Shown: positions 7,238-16,170, counted from the first letter of the stretch. The stretch is 20,000 nucleotides of DNA from Tubiluchus corallicola (GCA_030141605.1 JAQGDQ010000504.1:1-20000), one strand, 5' to 3'. The notes: a model not told the origin generated them from the letters alone. Program-made: numbers and translations.

Positions 7238-9712
7238 CTATGAAAGGTCAAGTTCACTTCATTACTAAACAGAATGAGCGATTATTTGCAGTTTCATTCC
7301 TAAAAGAAGTTGCGTTTCTTCTAACCCATGTGGGCACCGAGCACAACACTTCTTTATTCTCTACTCTCTTTCACTGCTATATAATGAATTTAATACCTAA
7401 AAACAATCATGAACACAAACTTTCCCTGTATATTATTATACGCTTCACATGCATATACTCCTGAAGTTGGTAGTAGGTCCTGACACAAGCAATAAAAAAG
7501 TTGTTAGTGCCAAAATGCAGCCTTTCACATTGGCCAATGGAGGTGAATTTTATATTAGGTCAAAGGGAATTAAAATAAATAACATTTGACTAAAATAGTT
7601 TAAATTGCATCATAGTGAATCTTACGTGACACTGTGGAGAAGTTTGACCCTTTTATTAATCAAGCCTGTGTGTGTTGGCAGAGATATTAAACTTCAGAAA
7701 TTTTTAAATGGGAAATTGATCAGTCTTTCAGTAGGATTGGAAAATAAACACATCGAAATCACATTAAAGATGGTATTTTATTGATGCTAAAAAACTATCA
7801 AAAATGATCACCCAGAAATTGATGAAAGGATCTGATTTCTATTTTTGAAAGAGTGTATAACTTTGCCAGGTCAGTTTTGATTTCATTTGTAAAATTTAAA
7901 GCGTTTTTGCAAAGATACTACATATCTTACAAAACCTATGCAGTAACTGCTTCACGCTGCCATGATATTTGCAAAGATACTACACATCGTAAAAAAGACT
8001 GAACAGTAACTGATTCACTTTGCCAGGCTATCTGCAAAAATACTACACTTTGGAAAAATACTAGACAGAAAATAGATCTAAATTTCACACAGCAATAGAA
8101 ACCTATAAGAGAAAAACTAGAAAATAATAAAAGTCCTTTTATCAATTAGAACAACACAGAAAGTTTATTTTAGTTAAACAATTAAAGTCCAATTCTTATT
8201 TCTTAAAAATCCAACTTTTCCTGGTTTTTTTTCTGGTCCCATAATTTTAATCATGATAATAAGATTATCATAAAAGGTAAACGTTTGATAGCAGAAACAG
8301 AATATCTACTATTAGTTGAAAAAACTTTAAGCCTAATTCTTGGTGCGTCCTTTTCAATGAGTAAACAAAAAAGAAATAGGCTTTTAGATCAACTTGACAA
8401 ATTAAGTTTTGCTGGCTTACTTCACTAATATGCCTACCACTAGAGCTGGATTATGACCTTTTGGGCCCCGGACTAATAGAATTATGAGGCCTCCCTAAAA
8501 CGCACCACGAACTAACTCAATAGCACCCGTCTTGAAGATTCTTACTCGGGACATGATTTAGCAACATTTACATAGCTTGAAGAAAACTTATTGCAAATTC
8601 TTTGAGTAAGAATAGACTAGAATAGTTATTTTTTGTTTTTCGATAAACATATTCCTTAAGAAAAAAAACTGTTTTACTATTTATTGCAAACCAAATTAGC
8701 GCATATTTCAACACAACCATAGCGAAAAACAAATTTTTTATTCGATGTTATCAAAAATTGAGGGTTACGCTGCAGCCTTTTTTAGCTTATAGGATAATCT
8801 GGCCTTGCCAAACACATAACACAGTAAAATTTGTAAATGATTTAAATAATTGGCATCGAATGTGTTTAGCCATAAGATAAGCTATGACTGACCAATCACG
8901 TAACACAGTAAAATTTGTAAATGATTTAAATAACTTGCTTCTGGCTTTAATTTGCGTAACCAAAAAGTTATGTTCTGCAGGGGTCATTACAGCTGGTAAG
9001 TCTCCACCAAGCTGCTTGCAAAACATCACAGCTTTCCACCAGTGCAGTTTTGGCCTTGCGAAAAACTGGTAGCAATGTCCATTGTAGAACATTCCACCGC
9101 TTGGACAACAAGTTGCATTTGTCCTGGACTAGAAGAAAAAGAATTATCATTATAAGAAAAGAAGACATCTAGACAGAAGAGAGCTTACTGTTTCAGAAAT
9201 GTTTTAACAAATATTTGACTTTGTGTCACACGATAAATGAGTTTACAATTTAGTATCTGCCTTGTTTGCTTCTCACAACGTTGATTTTTGTATTTTACTC
9301 GGTGTATTTTCATTTAGGTGGATTGTTGGGTGAACTAAACCATAACCACGTTGAAACGTTGCAGATCTTTATGTGTGAATAAAAGCCAAATCCTTGCTTA
9401 AGTGGGTCCTGGCTAACATTTTTATATTATGCGTTAGTTCTCCTTATGACCATTCATAACTTACATTTTACAAAAGAGAGCGTAAATAAACACATTTAAA
9501 AGTAAGAATTTTTGTATGGTGACCTCAAGCAAACTGTGAAATAATAATTTTTTGTTAATTTACGAGCAGTACTAAGTGTTAAAATGAACAATTCTTTGCA
9601 TTAACATACATGTAGTTACCTGGTTAGCTTCTCTTTCACTGCCTGTACTTGAACAATGCAGAGTAACCAAGACACACAGTAGTAGTAAGTCTATCAAGCA
9701 ACCCACATTCAT
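7014..9712 (-). CDS. Lectin gene 2: secreted single-domain C-type lectin, three exons
   Basis: Predicted secreted lectin of 168 residues plus stop, from joining 9712-9620, 9128-8939 and 7237-7014 (507 bases, phases consistent). The N-terminus (MNVGCLIDLLLLCVLVTLHC) is a signal peptide. A single long-form C-type lectin domain follows. In order it shows NATCC, FYNGHCYQFF, the WWKAVMFCKQLGGDLPAV helix region, EHNFL, GDTWLGGTD, the WIWISNGDPI loop, NWSETMPDN, EDC, YKWNDKGC and FICK. WND is intact. The EPN/QPD position reads MPD, so the cis-proline and Asp remain but the usual Glu/Gln is Met. Sugar binding is possible but not assured. The domain has seven cysteines, leaving one unpaired after the three expected disulfides unless it pairs between chains. 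Intron 2 needs a GC donor. Nearest relative in the window is gene 3, in the duplicated block. Confidence 0.88.
7909..8060 (+). repeat. Tandem repeat of ~62 bp in intron 2 of gene 2
   Basis: Units start at 7909 (GCAAAGATACTACAT), 7971 (GCAAAGATACTACAC) and 8034 (GCAAAAATACTACAC), giving periods of 62 and 63. Each full unit also contains AGTAACTG, TTCAC and TGCCA. The same place in gene 3 (about 18425-18475) has only one such unit, so this is a local expansion in gene 2 or contraction in gene 3. Confidence 0.8.
8785..8938 (+). repeat. Tandem duplication (~84-bp unit) beside the intron 2 donor of gene 2
   Basis: Two copies, about 8785-8868 and 8869-8938, share ATAACACAG/GTAACACAG then TAAAATTTGTAAATGATTTA and AAATAA. 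The right copy ends in AACTTGC, i.e. the minus-strand donor GCAAGTT. The left copy reads AATTGGC there, a decayed donor. Gene 3 has a single copy at about 19230-19301. Confidence 0.8.
8939..9128 (-). CDS. Lectin gene 2, exon 2 (first half of lectin domain)
   Basis: The acceptor reads TTTTTCTTCTAG followed by TCCAGGACA, phase 0. It has 63 codons plus one base, and encodes SRTNATCCPSGG, the FYNGHCY strand and the helix ending FCKQLGGDLPAV. It ends GCC AGA A with the intron starting GCAAGTTA. The only nearby GT would shift the frame into exon 3, so the GC donor is required. The sequon NAT is conserved in gene 3. Confidence 0.86.
9303..9425 (-). mobile_element. Retroelement-tail-like repeat, inverted copy in intron 1 of gene 2
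   Basis: Read on the minus strand this matches 6389-6509: AAAAATGTTAGCCAGG, CTTAAGCAAGG, TTTTATTCACAC, GCAACGTTTCAACG and ACCTAAATGAAAATACAC, about 70% identical by eye. It lies wholly within intron 1 (9129-9619). Confidence 0.55.
9620..9712 (-). CDS. Lectin gene 2, exon 1 (signal peptide)
   Basis: 31 codons, from ATG at 9712 to ..GAAGCTAACCAG, followed by the donor GTAACTAC, phase 0. A strong Leu-rich hydrophobic core follows a short N-terminus, with SSTGS as a plausible cleavage region. Confidence 0.78.
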
Positions 9713-9870
9713 TGCGCGTATTGTATTTATTGTCAAGACGAAGATGAACTACAAAAAAACAACTTTTGCAAAAGTAATTAGTGGGCAAAAAATAAATAAA
9801 GATAAAAATAAATTTCAGAATAAAAAGGAAAGGGAAGAAAGGCATAGAGAACTCGAACTCTATCGAATCA
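9713..9870. other. Upstream region of lectin gene 2
   Basis: Presumed promoter and 5' UTR side of gene 2, AT-rich. No promoter motif can be picked out with confidence. Confidence 0.35.
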
Positions 9871-9877
9871 TAATAAT

Positions 9878-9936
<59 letters not shown>
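9871..9936 (+). repeat. (TAA)n microsatellite
   Basis: About 22 near-perfect TAA triplets, with one interruption near the left end. It lies 12 bases from the CTAG terminus of the Helitron-like element at 9949. Confidence 0.95.
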
Positions 9937-9939
<3 letters not shown>

Positions 9940-9948
9940 CGACAAAAA

Positions 9949-10305
9949 CTAGCCACACCCTCAAAAATTATTTTGTGCATAAACAACCCACACAACACCA
10001 CACCAACCGTACCCCTCATCCACAGAATTCACACCTTATCTCGCAACACCTTACTATCTAGATTGCATCGCCTACAACTACCCAGACCTCACTACACTAC
10101 AACACTCACAGCACCCCACACACAACATGCCACATCCAACACAGCACATCACATGGTGATCATGTCTATCATGATGATGATGATGATGATGATCACGATC
10201 ACAATAACGACACGTACCATACCAACACCAACAGTAGAGCATCATAGCAAAACCATGCAAAACAGTTTGTACAAAGTCATAAATTGCTATAACAAATATT
10301 CTTAG
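9949..10305 (-). mobile_element. Helitron-like element, family D, solitary copy
   Basis: Read on the minus strand, the 3' end is hairpin CACAAAAT(AAT)TTTTGAG, then GGTGTGG, then CTAG followed by T. This is the layout of Helitron 3' ends (short hairpin, ~10 bases, CTRR, insertion before T). Internally there is a CA-rich ACCACACC-type tract, then a TGATCATG palindrome beside a run of ATG triplets, then a unique end containing AGCAAAACCATGCAAAACA. Same order as in 14504-15378. The right limit is approximate because a 5' TC terminus is not certain. No Rep/helicase is encoded. Confidence 0.65.
10164..10200 (+). repeat. (ATG)n microsatellite inside the family D element
   Basis: A run of seven ATG/GAT triplets flanked by TATC and ATCACGATCAC, next to the palindrome GTGATCATG. 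The related element has the same run at 15241-15270. Confidence 0.85.
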
Positions 10306-10977
10306 ACCCATCTACTAAAGATGAATAATGCACGGTAATTCCACTTGCATCATTTTCTCTATTACCTGTGTACAAGTCGACCATAAAATATTAAGATCTT
10401 CCAGAGTAAATAAAGTCTACAATGGTCTAATAATAAAAACAACAGCAACAACAACGACTACAACAACAATAATAATAACATCTTTTCTATTACCATCATT
10501 ATCAACATTATTGAAAATAACGTGTGCATTAAACTTACTGTTTAAAGTAGCACTCGGTAAACACATAGTCTATGCCACACAGACGAAAATTCTAAATTAC
10601 TTGTTTCACAGGTTCAAAGTTGAGAACGTGATTGTTGGATTTTCTATTGTGAAAATTTTAGAACATTCTCTTTTTGTTCTCAGAAGTGTTTGTTTGTCTG
10701 GTCTAGTTTAAATGCACATAGGCATAAGTGCCTGGGAGGGAGTCCAGGGCCTAGGACAAATGAATGATATTTTCGTGTATAGGTGTCTATTTATATGTAT
10801 ATATACATATTTACAGGACAAAAGGTGGTCATTTTCAAGGCAAATAATTCTAGTTTAGTTTTTCATAATTTAAGATTTTAGTGTTCAATTTTTTTGTATG
10901 TGAAGCATCAGCTATTTTTGCTGGCTGCTATTAAAGTATTTCTGGTATGACAAATAACCTTTAATTTTTAATTCATT

Positions 10978-11238
10978 TTATTTTAAATTTAAACTGTAGT
11001 ACCTAACTAGATTAGAATTCGTAATAACTATTGAATTTAGTTCCCAAAACCACATAAATCTGCTTGTTGTTGACGAATTCACTGGATTTGATCTGATCAA
11101 AGGTGTTGGATTTGTTCTCCAGACGATGGCATCGTCTTCCTCCTCGTCTTTACAGAGTGCATCCCAAACGTCATTTCTATACCGTATTAGCCTAATTCGT
11201 CTGGTCGAATTTCTCTTGTGAGCGGCGCGGCGGATGAC
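10978..11238 (-). other. Unassigned open frame in a GC-richer island
   Basis: An 86-codon stretch without a stop, read on the minus strand from the TAA at 11241-11239 to the TAA at 10980-10978. There is no start Met near its 5' end. The first half is rich in Arg (AAHKRNSTRRIRLIRYRND), then VWDALCKDEEEDDAIVWRTN, then Ser/Asn-rich. The GC island matches the first two thirds of the frame. It could be a diverged exon or a transposon fragment. I recognise no family, and such a frame could also be chance. Confidence 0.2.
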
Positions 11239-11964
11239 TTAAACTACGTGGAAGAACGTGCATTTTTTGCGTTTGGGTTTTGGTGCTCTGTTCCAGTTTC
11301 GATACCCTGCTGCTCTAGGTTTTGAAAGCAATTTAATAACGATATTTTTTAACTATTTTATTAATTTTGTAACGGTTTATTAAATTTTATTTATCCTGTT
11401 TGAGAAATAGCAATGTTCTGATATTTGATAATCTGATAAATTACTTCGCTATTTTTCTGTGAAGACAGTTATTTTGCAGTTAGCACTTTGTAAATACAAT
11501 AATAATTAAATACTGTGATCATTTATTGGGAAATCCTGCAACCTAGATGAAGCAGAAACTGTAACATGTTCACTTGTCTGAGATACAATACAAGCTATCG
11601 AAACAACTCACAATTTTCATGAAAAAAAGGCAATTTCTCTTTAGTGTAATTAATCTAGCACTTGGTTGCCATAAAAATCTCGTTAGAGGAAGCTTTTATA
11701 TAAAGATAATCATAATATAAGCAATTTTATAGGTCTATATTATTACGACTATTAATTTCGTAATGATATTGTGTTATGCACACATTTTTCGTATATTATG
11801 TATATGTATGTAACTAACATTATAATTAATAATTTATTGAATATTTTCAATGCATTTTACATGATGATTAATGCATAATGATTAAACATTGCTTCTTTAA
11901 AACTGTATTGTTATTTATTGACTAACTTTTGTACACAATTGTGTTATTGTACATAAGTATTAAT

Positions 11965-12035
11965 AAATGGTAATAATAATAATAGTAGAAATATTACTGA
12001 TGATGATAATGATGATGATGATAATAATAATAATA
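11965..12035 (+). repeat. (TAA)n / (ATG)n compound microsatellite
   Basis: Runs of AAT/TAA triplets, then GATGATGATAATGATGATGATG, then AATAATAATAATATT. It lies immediately beside the inverted repeat block at 12042-12213. Confidence 0.85.
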
Positions 12036-12041
12036 TTAAAG

Positions 12042-12213
12042 AACTTTGTAAACTGTGTAATCCTTTTCTTTGTATGACAGTTCAAAAATCTTTGCCAAAT
12101 ATCTAGGTAAGCATTCACAAAGATATAAAATTTTGTACAAGTTTCGTATGCAATCATCAGTATAGAATTTTGGCAGAGTTTAGGGCACCTTCTCATATAT
12201 TTTAAGTAATAAG
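12042..12213 (-). repeat. Dispersed repeat, inverted relative to 16433-16600
   Basis: Read on the minus strand it matches 16433-16600 over about 165 bases: CTTATTACTTAAA, GAAGGTGCC, ACGAAACTTGTACAAAAT, ATATCTTTGTGAATGCTTAC, CTAGATATTTGGCAAAGATT and ACACAGTTT. Both copies keep a similar open frame (an ETCTK..YIFVNAYLDIWQR stretch), but the DNA match alone explains that. The family is unknown. Confidence 0.75.
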
Positions 12214-12330
12214 CCTTCTCACAGTTTCATTGCATGCATGCGCAGTTGCTGTACGTCAAAGGTTAAGTGTACCACAGCAACGCTTCTTAACTACAACTGT
12301 CACATGGCATGTTGGTAAAGCAAATGTCTG
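12214..12330 (+). repeat. Repeat related to intron 2 of lectin gene 1
   Basis: Aligns with 2778-2880 in the same orientation, with shared blocks CACAGTTTC, TACCACAGCAA, TTCTTAACTACAA and CACATG.CATG..GGTAAAGCAAA. It directly adjoins the 12042-12213 repeat. No lectin exon is recognisable next to it, so it may be the remnant of a lost lectin copy or a shared mobile repeat. Confidence 0.6.
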
Positions 12331-12860
12331 TTTGCATCCATGTACCTGGATCCACTGGAGTCCAAAAATATATTTTTTTGTACCATTACTGTTGTGTTTT
12401 GTTTCTCTTGGAAGGCTCGTAGAGAAAACCAAAAAACACTTCGTCAAATTAAACTAGTTTATTAAGCGAGAATTCTACAACACAAAAGTATGAAGGAACG
12501 CGAAATGTTTACAGTAAACGTAAAAATCCAGAAAACGTTTGAGTGTATCTGAAAATACAGGTATACAAGAGAATGTGTAAGTGTGCGTCCGTGTGAATCT
12601 GCGTGTGTGTGTGTCTCAGCGGCCTGCTTTGCCTTAGACAGCGTGGCAGGGAACATTCCAGAAGTTTGTTTCTAAAACATTCTACAAGGTAAGACGATTG
12701 TTCTATTATGCTATGGAACATTCTACAATGTTCTATTTAATTCTAATAGATGCCAGCGATCTCCACAACAATTACCTGTCTCTATTATGACGACACATAA
12801 AGGTCTACAAAATTTGTGCGTCGTGTTACTAGCTCATGTAATTGGTGAAATAATGAATAA
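12331..12860. other. Spacer left of the Helitron-like array
   Basis: No gene is recognised. There is a short GT-rich stretch at about 12576-12617 and an imperfect TTCTACAA/TTCTA reiteration at 12655-12740. Small open frames here have no domain. Confidence 0.45.
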
Positions 12861-13665
12861 CTAGCAAAGGCCCCGCAAAAGATTTTGCGTATAAATACAC
12901 GTGTAATCAATAATACGCGAACATCCTACACAGTCCTCATTTATAACACAAAGCCCGTAACATCGTGCCTACTTACCTAACGCAAAGCCAGTAGCAGCTT
13001 TTTACTGAATTAAACTTATAGACAGAGTACAATGGATGACGTCAGCATAATGGAATGCGGTCTGCAGTTTTCTAAGGCGAAAATTGTCGAAATTTGCGGA
13101 AAATAGAACACGAATTAACTCGTCGGTACTCCTCTCGGTGGACCTGCCCTAACATGTCGCCCACATCATCGTGTTGCCCTGTCCTTCCTCTTTGTAAAGA
13201 GCCCCATATCTCCTTCCTAGAGTCCCACCGGGCGACGCTAGAACGTTTTTCCCGCATGCTGTTTGGTCAAAATTTCGAAAAAATCGCGAGTTGGGTCCGG
13301 GAAAACGCCCGTTGCGGGGCGCTCTGGCCCTCTCGGGAATTCTAAATATTCCTACTACACCCACCGTTGAACGGGCTATCTATCCATACCCAGTATCCCC
13401 CTCGGCCCGTTCCCGTTCTCTACATCTCAGCCGTATAACTTTTGCAATTTTTTGCAAAAAACGGGCGAAAAATGGCCATTTTGGGAGGTTTTTCGCCCCC
13501 CGTTCCTCCCGGTGGGCCCGATTCGAAAAATAAACCATCAATGGCACGACACTAGATCGAGACCTTTCGTTTGATATATAGATCGCCGCAAATGGTGCCC
13601 TCGTCCGGGCTGTAGCCTCGAATCTTATATATATATATATATAAGATACCAAGAATATTAATATA
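12861..13665 (-). mobile_element. Helitron-like element A (non-autonomous)
   Basis: Minus-strand 3' end: hairpin CGCAAAA(TC)TTTTGCG at 12889-12874, then 9 bases, then CTAG at 12864-12861, followed by T. This matches Helitron termini. The interior is GC-richer than its surroundings and nearly identical to elements B and C, with blocks CTCGGTGGACCTGCCCTAA, GTTGGGTCCGGGAAAACGCC and CACGACACTAGAT. The other end carries a (TA)n tract and ACCAAGAATATTAATATA. No Rep/helicase frame is present; the ~80-codon frames inside are not domain-bearing. TACACGTGTA and TGACGTCA palindromes are conserved in all copies. Confidence 0.75.
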
Positions 13666-14500
13666 CTAGCAAATCCCCGCAAAAGATTTTGCGTATAAAT
13701 ACACGTGTAATTAATAATACGCGAACATCCTACCTAGTCCTCATTTATAACGCAAAGCCCGTAACATCCTGCCTACTTACCTAACGCAAAGCCTGTAGCC
13801 CGTAACATCATGCCTACTACTGTATGTCTGTTTATCTAACGCAGAGCAGCTTTTTGCTGAATTAAAGTTATAGAGTACAATGGATGACGTCACAACAATG
13901 CCTTTGCGTCAACAGTTTTCTAAGCGAAAATTGCCGAAAATGGAACCTCTAATTAACTCGCCAGTACTCCTCTCGGTGGACCTGCCCTAAAATATAACCT
14001 ACATCATCGTGTAGCCCTGTCCTTCCTCTTTGTAAAGAGCTATATATCTCCTTCCTAGAGTCCCACCGGGCGACGCTAGAACGTTTTTCCCGCAGGCTGT
14101 TTGGTCAAAATTTCGAAAAAGTTGCGAGTTGGGTCCGGGAAAACGCCCGTTGCGGGGCGACCTGGCCCTCTCGGGAATTCTAAATATGCCTACTACACCC
14201 ACCGCTGAACGGGCTATCTATCCATACCCAGGACCACCCTCGGCCCATTCCCGTTCTCTACATCTCAGCCGTATAACTTTTGCAATTTTTTGCAAAAAAC
14301 GGTCGAAAAAGGGGCATTTTTGGAGGTTTTTCGCCCCCCGTTCCTCCCGGTGGGCCCGATTCGAAAAATAAACCATCAATGGCACGACACTAGATCGAGA
14401 CCTTTCGTTTGATATATAGATCGCCGCAAATGGTGCCGTCGTCCGAGCTGTAGCCTCGAATCTTATATATATATTAAGATACCAAGAATATTAATATATA
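13666..14500 (-). mobile_element. Helitron-like element B (non-autonomous)
   Basis: Starts directly where element A ends, in the same orientation. Minus-strand terminus: hairpin CGCAAAA(TC)TTTTGCG (13693-13678), 8 bases, CTAG (13669-13666), then T. Colinear with A and C throughout, with an extra partial repeat of CCCGTAACATC...GCCTACT near 13757-13826. The 5' side again has a (TA)n tract and ACCAAGAATATTAATATA. Confidence 0.75.
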
Positions 14501-14503
14501 GGA

Positions 14504-15378
14504 CTAGCCAAACCCCACAAAAAGAATTTTGTGCACAAATCAACACACAACCCACACCACACCACTCCACCTCATCACACCACACTGCACCACACCATAC
14601 CACTCCACCTCATCGCACCACACTGCACCACACAATACCACCACACCGCACCGCACCGCACCACACCATACCACCCACACCATACCACTCCACCACATCA
14701 CATCACACCACACTGCACCACACCATACCACTGCACCACCCACACACCACACCACACCACCCACACCATAATACTCCACAACATCACACTGCACAGCACC
14801 ACACCATAACACCACACTGCAACACACCACCCACCCACCTACACACCATGCCACCCACACCATACTACTCCACCACATCACACCACACCGCACCACACCA
14901 TACCACTGCAGCACACCGCACCACCCACCCACACACCACACCACACCACCCACACCATTCGACTCCACCACATCACACCACACTGCACCACACCACTTCA
15001 CCACCCACACACCATACCACCCACGCCATAATACTCCACCACATCACATCGCACTGCACCACACCATAACACCACACTGCGCCACAACACCCACCCACAC
15101 ACCACACCACGCCACCCACTCCATACCACACTACCCACACCACACCCCACACACCCTATCACCCCACCACACCATCCATAGCACAACACACAAAGCACAC
15201 CACCACCACACCACATCAAATCCACCACCTCACGTGGTGATCATGATGTTGATGATGATGATGATGATGGTGGCAACGATGACAACACCTATAGCACAAG
15301 CACCAACAGCACAGCATTACAACAAAACCATTCCAAACATTTTTCACAAAGTTGAAACTATGTGCTATAATATAATAA
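14504..15378 (-). mobile_element. Helitron-like element D with expanded minisatellite
   Basis: Lies between B and C in the same orientation. Minus-strand 3' end: hairpin CACAAAA(TTCT)TTTTGTG (14533-14516), then CTAG (14507-14504), then T. It shares the end layout and the motif ACTAGC.AA.CCCC.CAAAA with A-C, but its interior is different: about 690 bases of CACCACACCATAC-type repeat. This is followed by the CACGTGGTGATCATG palindrome with ATG triplets, and a unique end shared with 9949-10305. Open frames inside are translated simple repeat. Confidence 0.7.
14540..15232 (+). repeat. Minisatellite of CACCACACCATAC-like units in element D
   Basis: Strand-asymmetric tract, almost free of G on the plus strand, built from ACCACACC, CATACCACTCCACC, ATCACA and CTGCACC words. 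Longer periods of roughly 75-200 bases recur (CCCACACCATAATACTCCA, CATCACA..CACTGCACC). The solitary family D element has a much shorter version (about 9980-10150). Confidence 0.9.
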
Positions 15379-16170
15379 ATAGCAAACGCCCCGCAAAAGA
15401 TTTTGCGTATAAATACACGTGTAATCAATAATACGCGAACATCCTACCTAGTCCACATTTATAACACAAAGCCCGTAACATCGTGTCTACTGTTTGTTTA
15501 ACTAACGCAAAGCCTGTAGCTTTTTGCTGAATTAAAGCTATAAGATTATAGACAGAATACAATGGATGACGTCACAACAATGCCTTTGCGTCAGCAGTTT
15601 TCTAAGCGAAAATTCCCGAAAATAGAACTCCTAACTAACTCGTCGGTACTCCTCTCGGTGGACCTGCCCTAACATATAGCCCACATCATCGTGTAGCCCT
15701 GTTCTTCCTCTTTCTAAAGAGCCATATATCTCCTTCCGAGAGTCCCACCAGGCGACGCTAGAACGTTTTTCCCGCAGACTGTTTGGCCAAAATTTCGAAA
15801 AAATCGCGAGTTGGGTCCGGGAAAACGCCCGTTGCGGGACGCCGTGGCCCTCTCGGGAATTCTAAATATGCCTACTACACCTACCGCTGAACGGGCTATC
15901 TATCCATACCCAGCACCACCCTCGGCCCGTTCCCGTTCTCTACATCTCAGCCGTATAACTTTTGCAAAAAACAGCCGAAAAATGGCCATTTTTGGGGTTT
16001 TTTCGCCTCCCGTTCCTCCCGGTGGGCCCGATTCGAAAAATAAACCATCAATGGCACGACACTAGATAGAGATCTTTCGTTTGATATATAGATCGCCGCA
16101 AATGGTGCCCTCGTCCGGGCTGTAGCCTCGAATCTTATATATATATATATATACCAAGAATATTAATATA
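15379..16170 (-). mobile_element. Helitron-like element C (non-autonomous)
   Basis: Abuts element D. Hairpin CGCAAAA(TC)TTTTGCG (15407-15392) is intact, but the terminus on the minus strand reads CTAT rather than CTAG. Colinear with A and B. It has a small deletion in the TTTTGCAATTTTTTGC block (single TTTTGC at 15960) and a shorter (TA)n end, then ACCAAGAATATTAATATA. Confidence 0.72.

Larger units (their letters stand above)
5268..9644. repeat. Segmental duplication, copy 1 (contains lectin gene 2)
   Basis: Matches 16770-20000 in the same orientation, through exons, introns and flanks, at visibly high identity. Anchors include GGTTAGGGAG/GGTTAGAGAG at the left, exon 3 (7014 against 17494), the GGGCCCC region at about 8463 against 18910, exon 2 (8939 against 19302) and the exon 1 end (9620 against 19976). 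The offset shrinks from about 10480 to 10356 because copy 1 has extra tandem duplications in intron 2. The right limit is set by the window edge, so the true duplication may be longer. Confidence 0.85.
10306..12041. other. AT-rich spacer
   Basis: No gene is recognised. It contains a (CAA/TAA)-rich tract at about 10432-10480, a TATA-rich palindrome near 10793-10812, a GC-richer island at about 11110-11290 and an (ATG/ATA)n run at about 11965-12035. The plus-strand frame at 10328-10711 is largely translated simple repeat. Confidence 0.5.

Noticed and set aside
9744-10305. Plus- and minus-strand frames rich in Ile, Thr, His or Met
   Set aside because: These are translations of TAA, CACCA and ATG simple repeats.
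10328-10711. 127-codon plus-strand frame
   Set aside because: The middle is a Thr run from a CAA/ACA repeat, with no recognisable domain and no codon pattern.
13072-14371. Repeated ~80-codon frames in the Helitron-like copies (also 15811-16065)
   Set aside because: The frame looks conserved only because the copies are nearly identical DNA. Opposite-strand frames are just as open and no replication-initiator or helicase motif is seen.
14529-15228. Long His/Thr- or Val/Trp/Cys-rich frames, up to 156 codons
   Set aside because: Translation of the CACCACACC minisatellite on either strand.
14540-15232. CRISPR-like array
   Set aside because: Unit lengths are irregular, there are no unique spacers of constant length, and the context is an animal genome.
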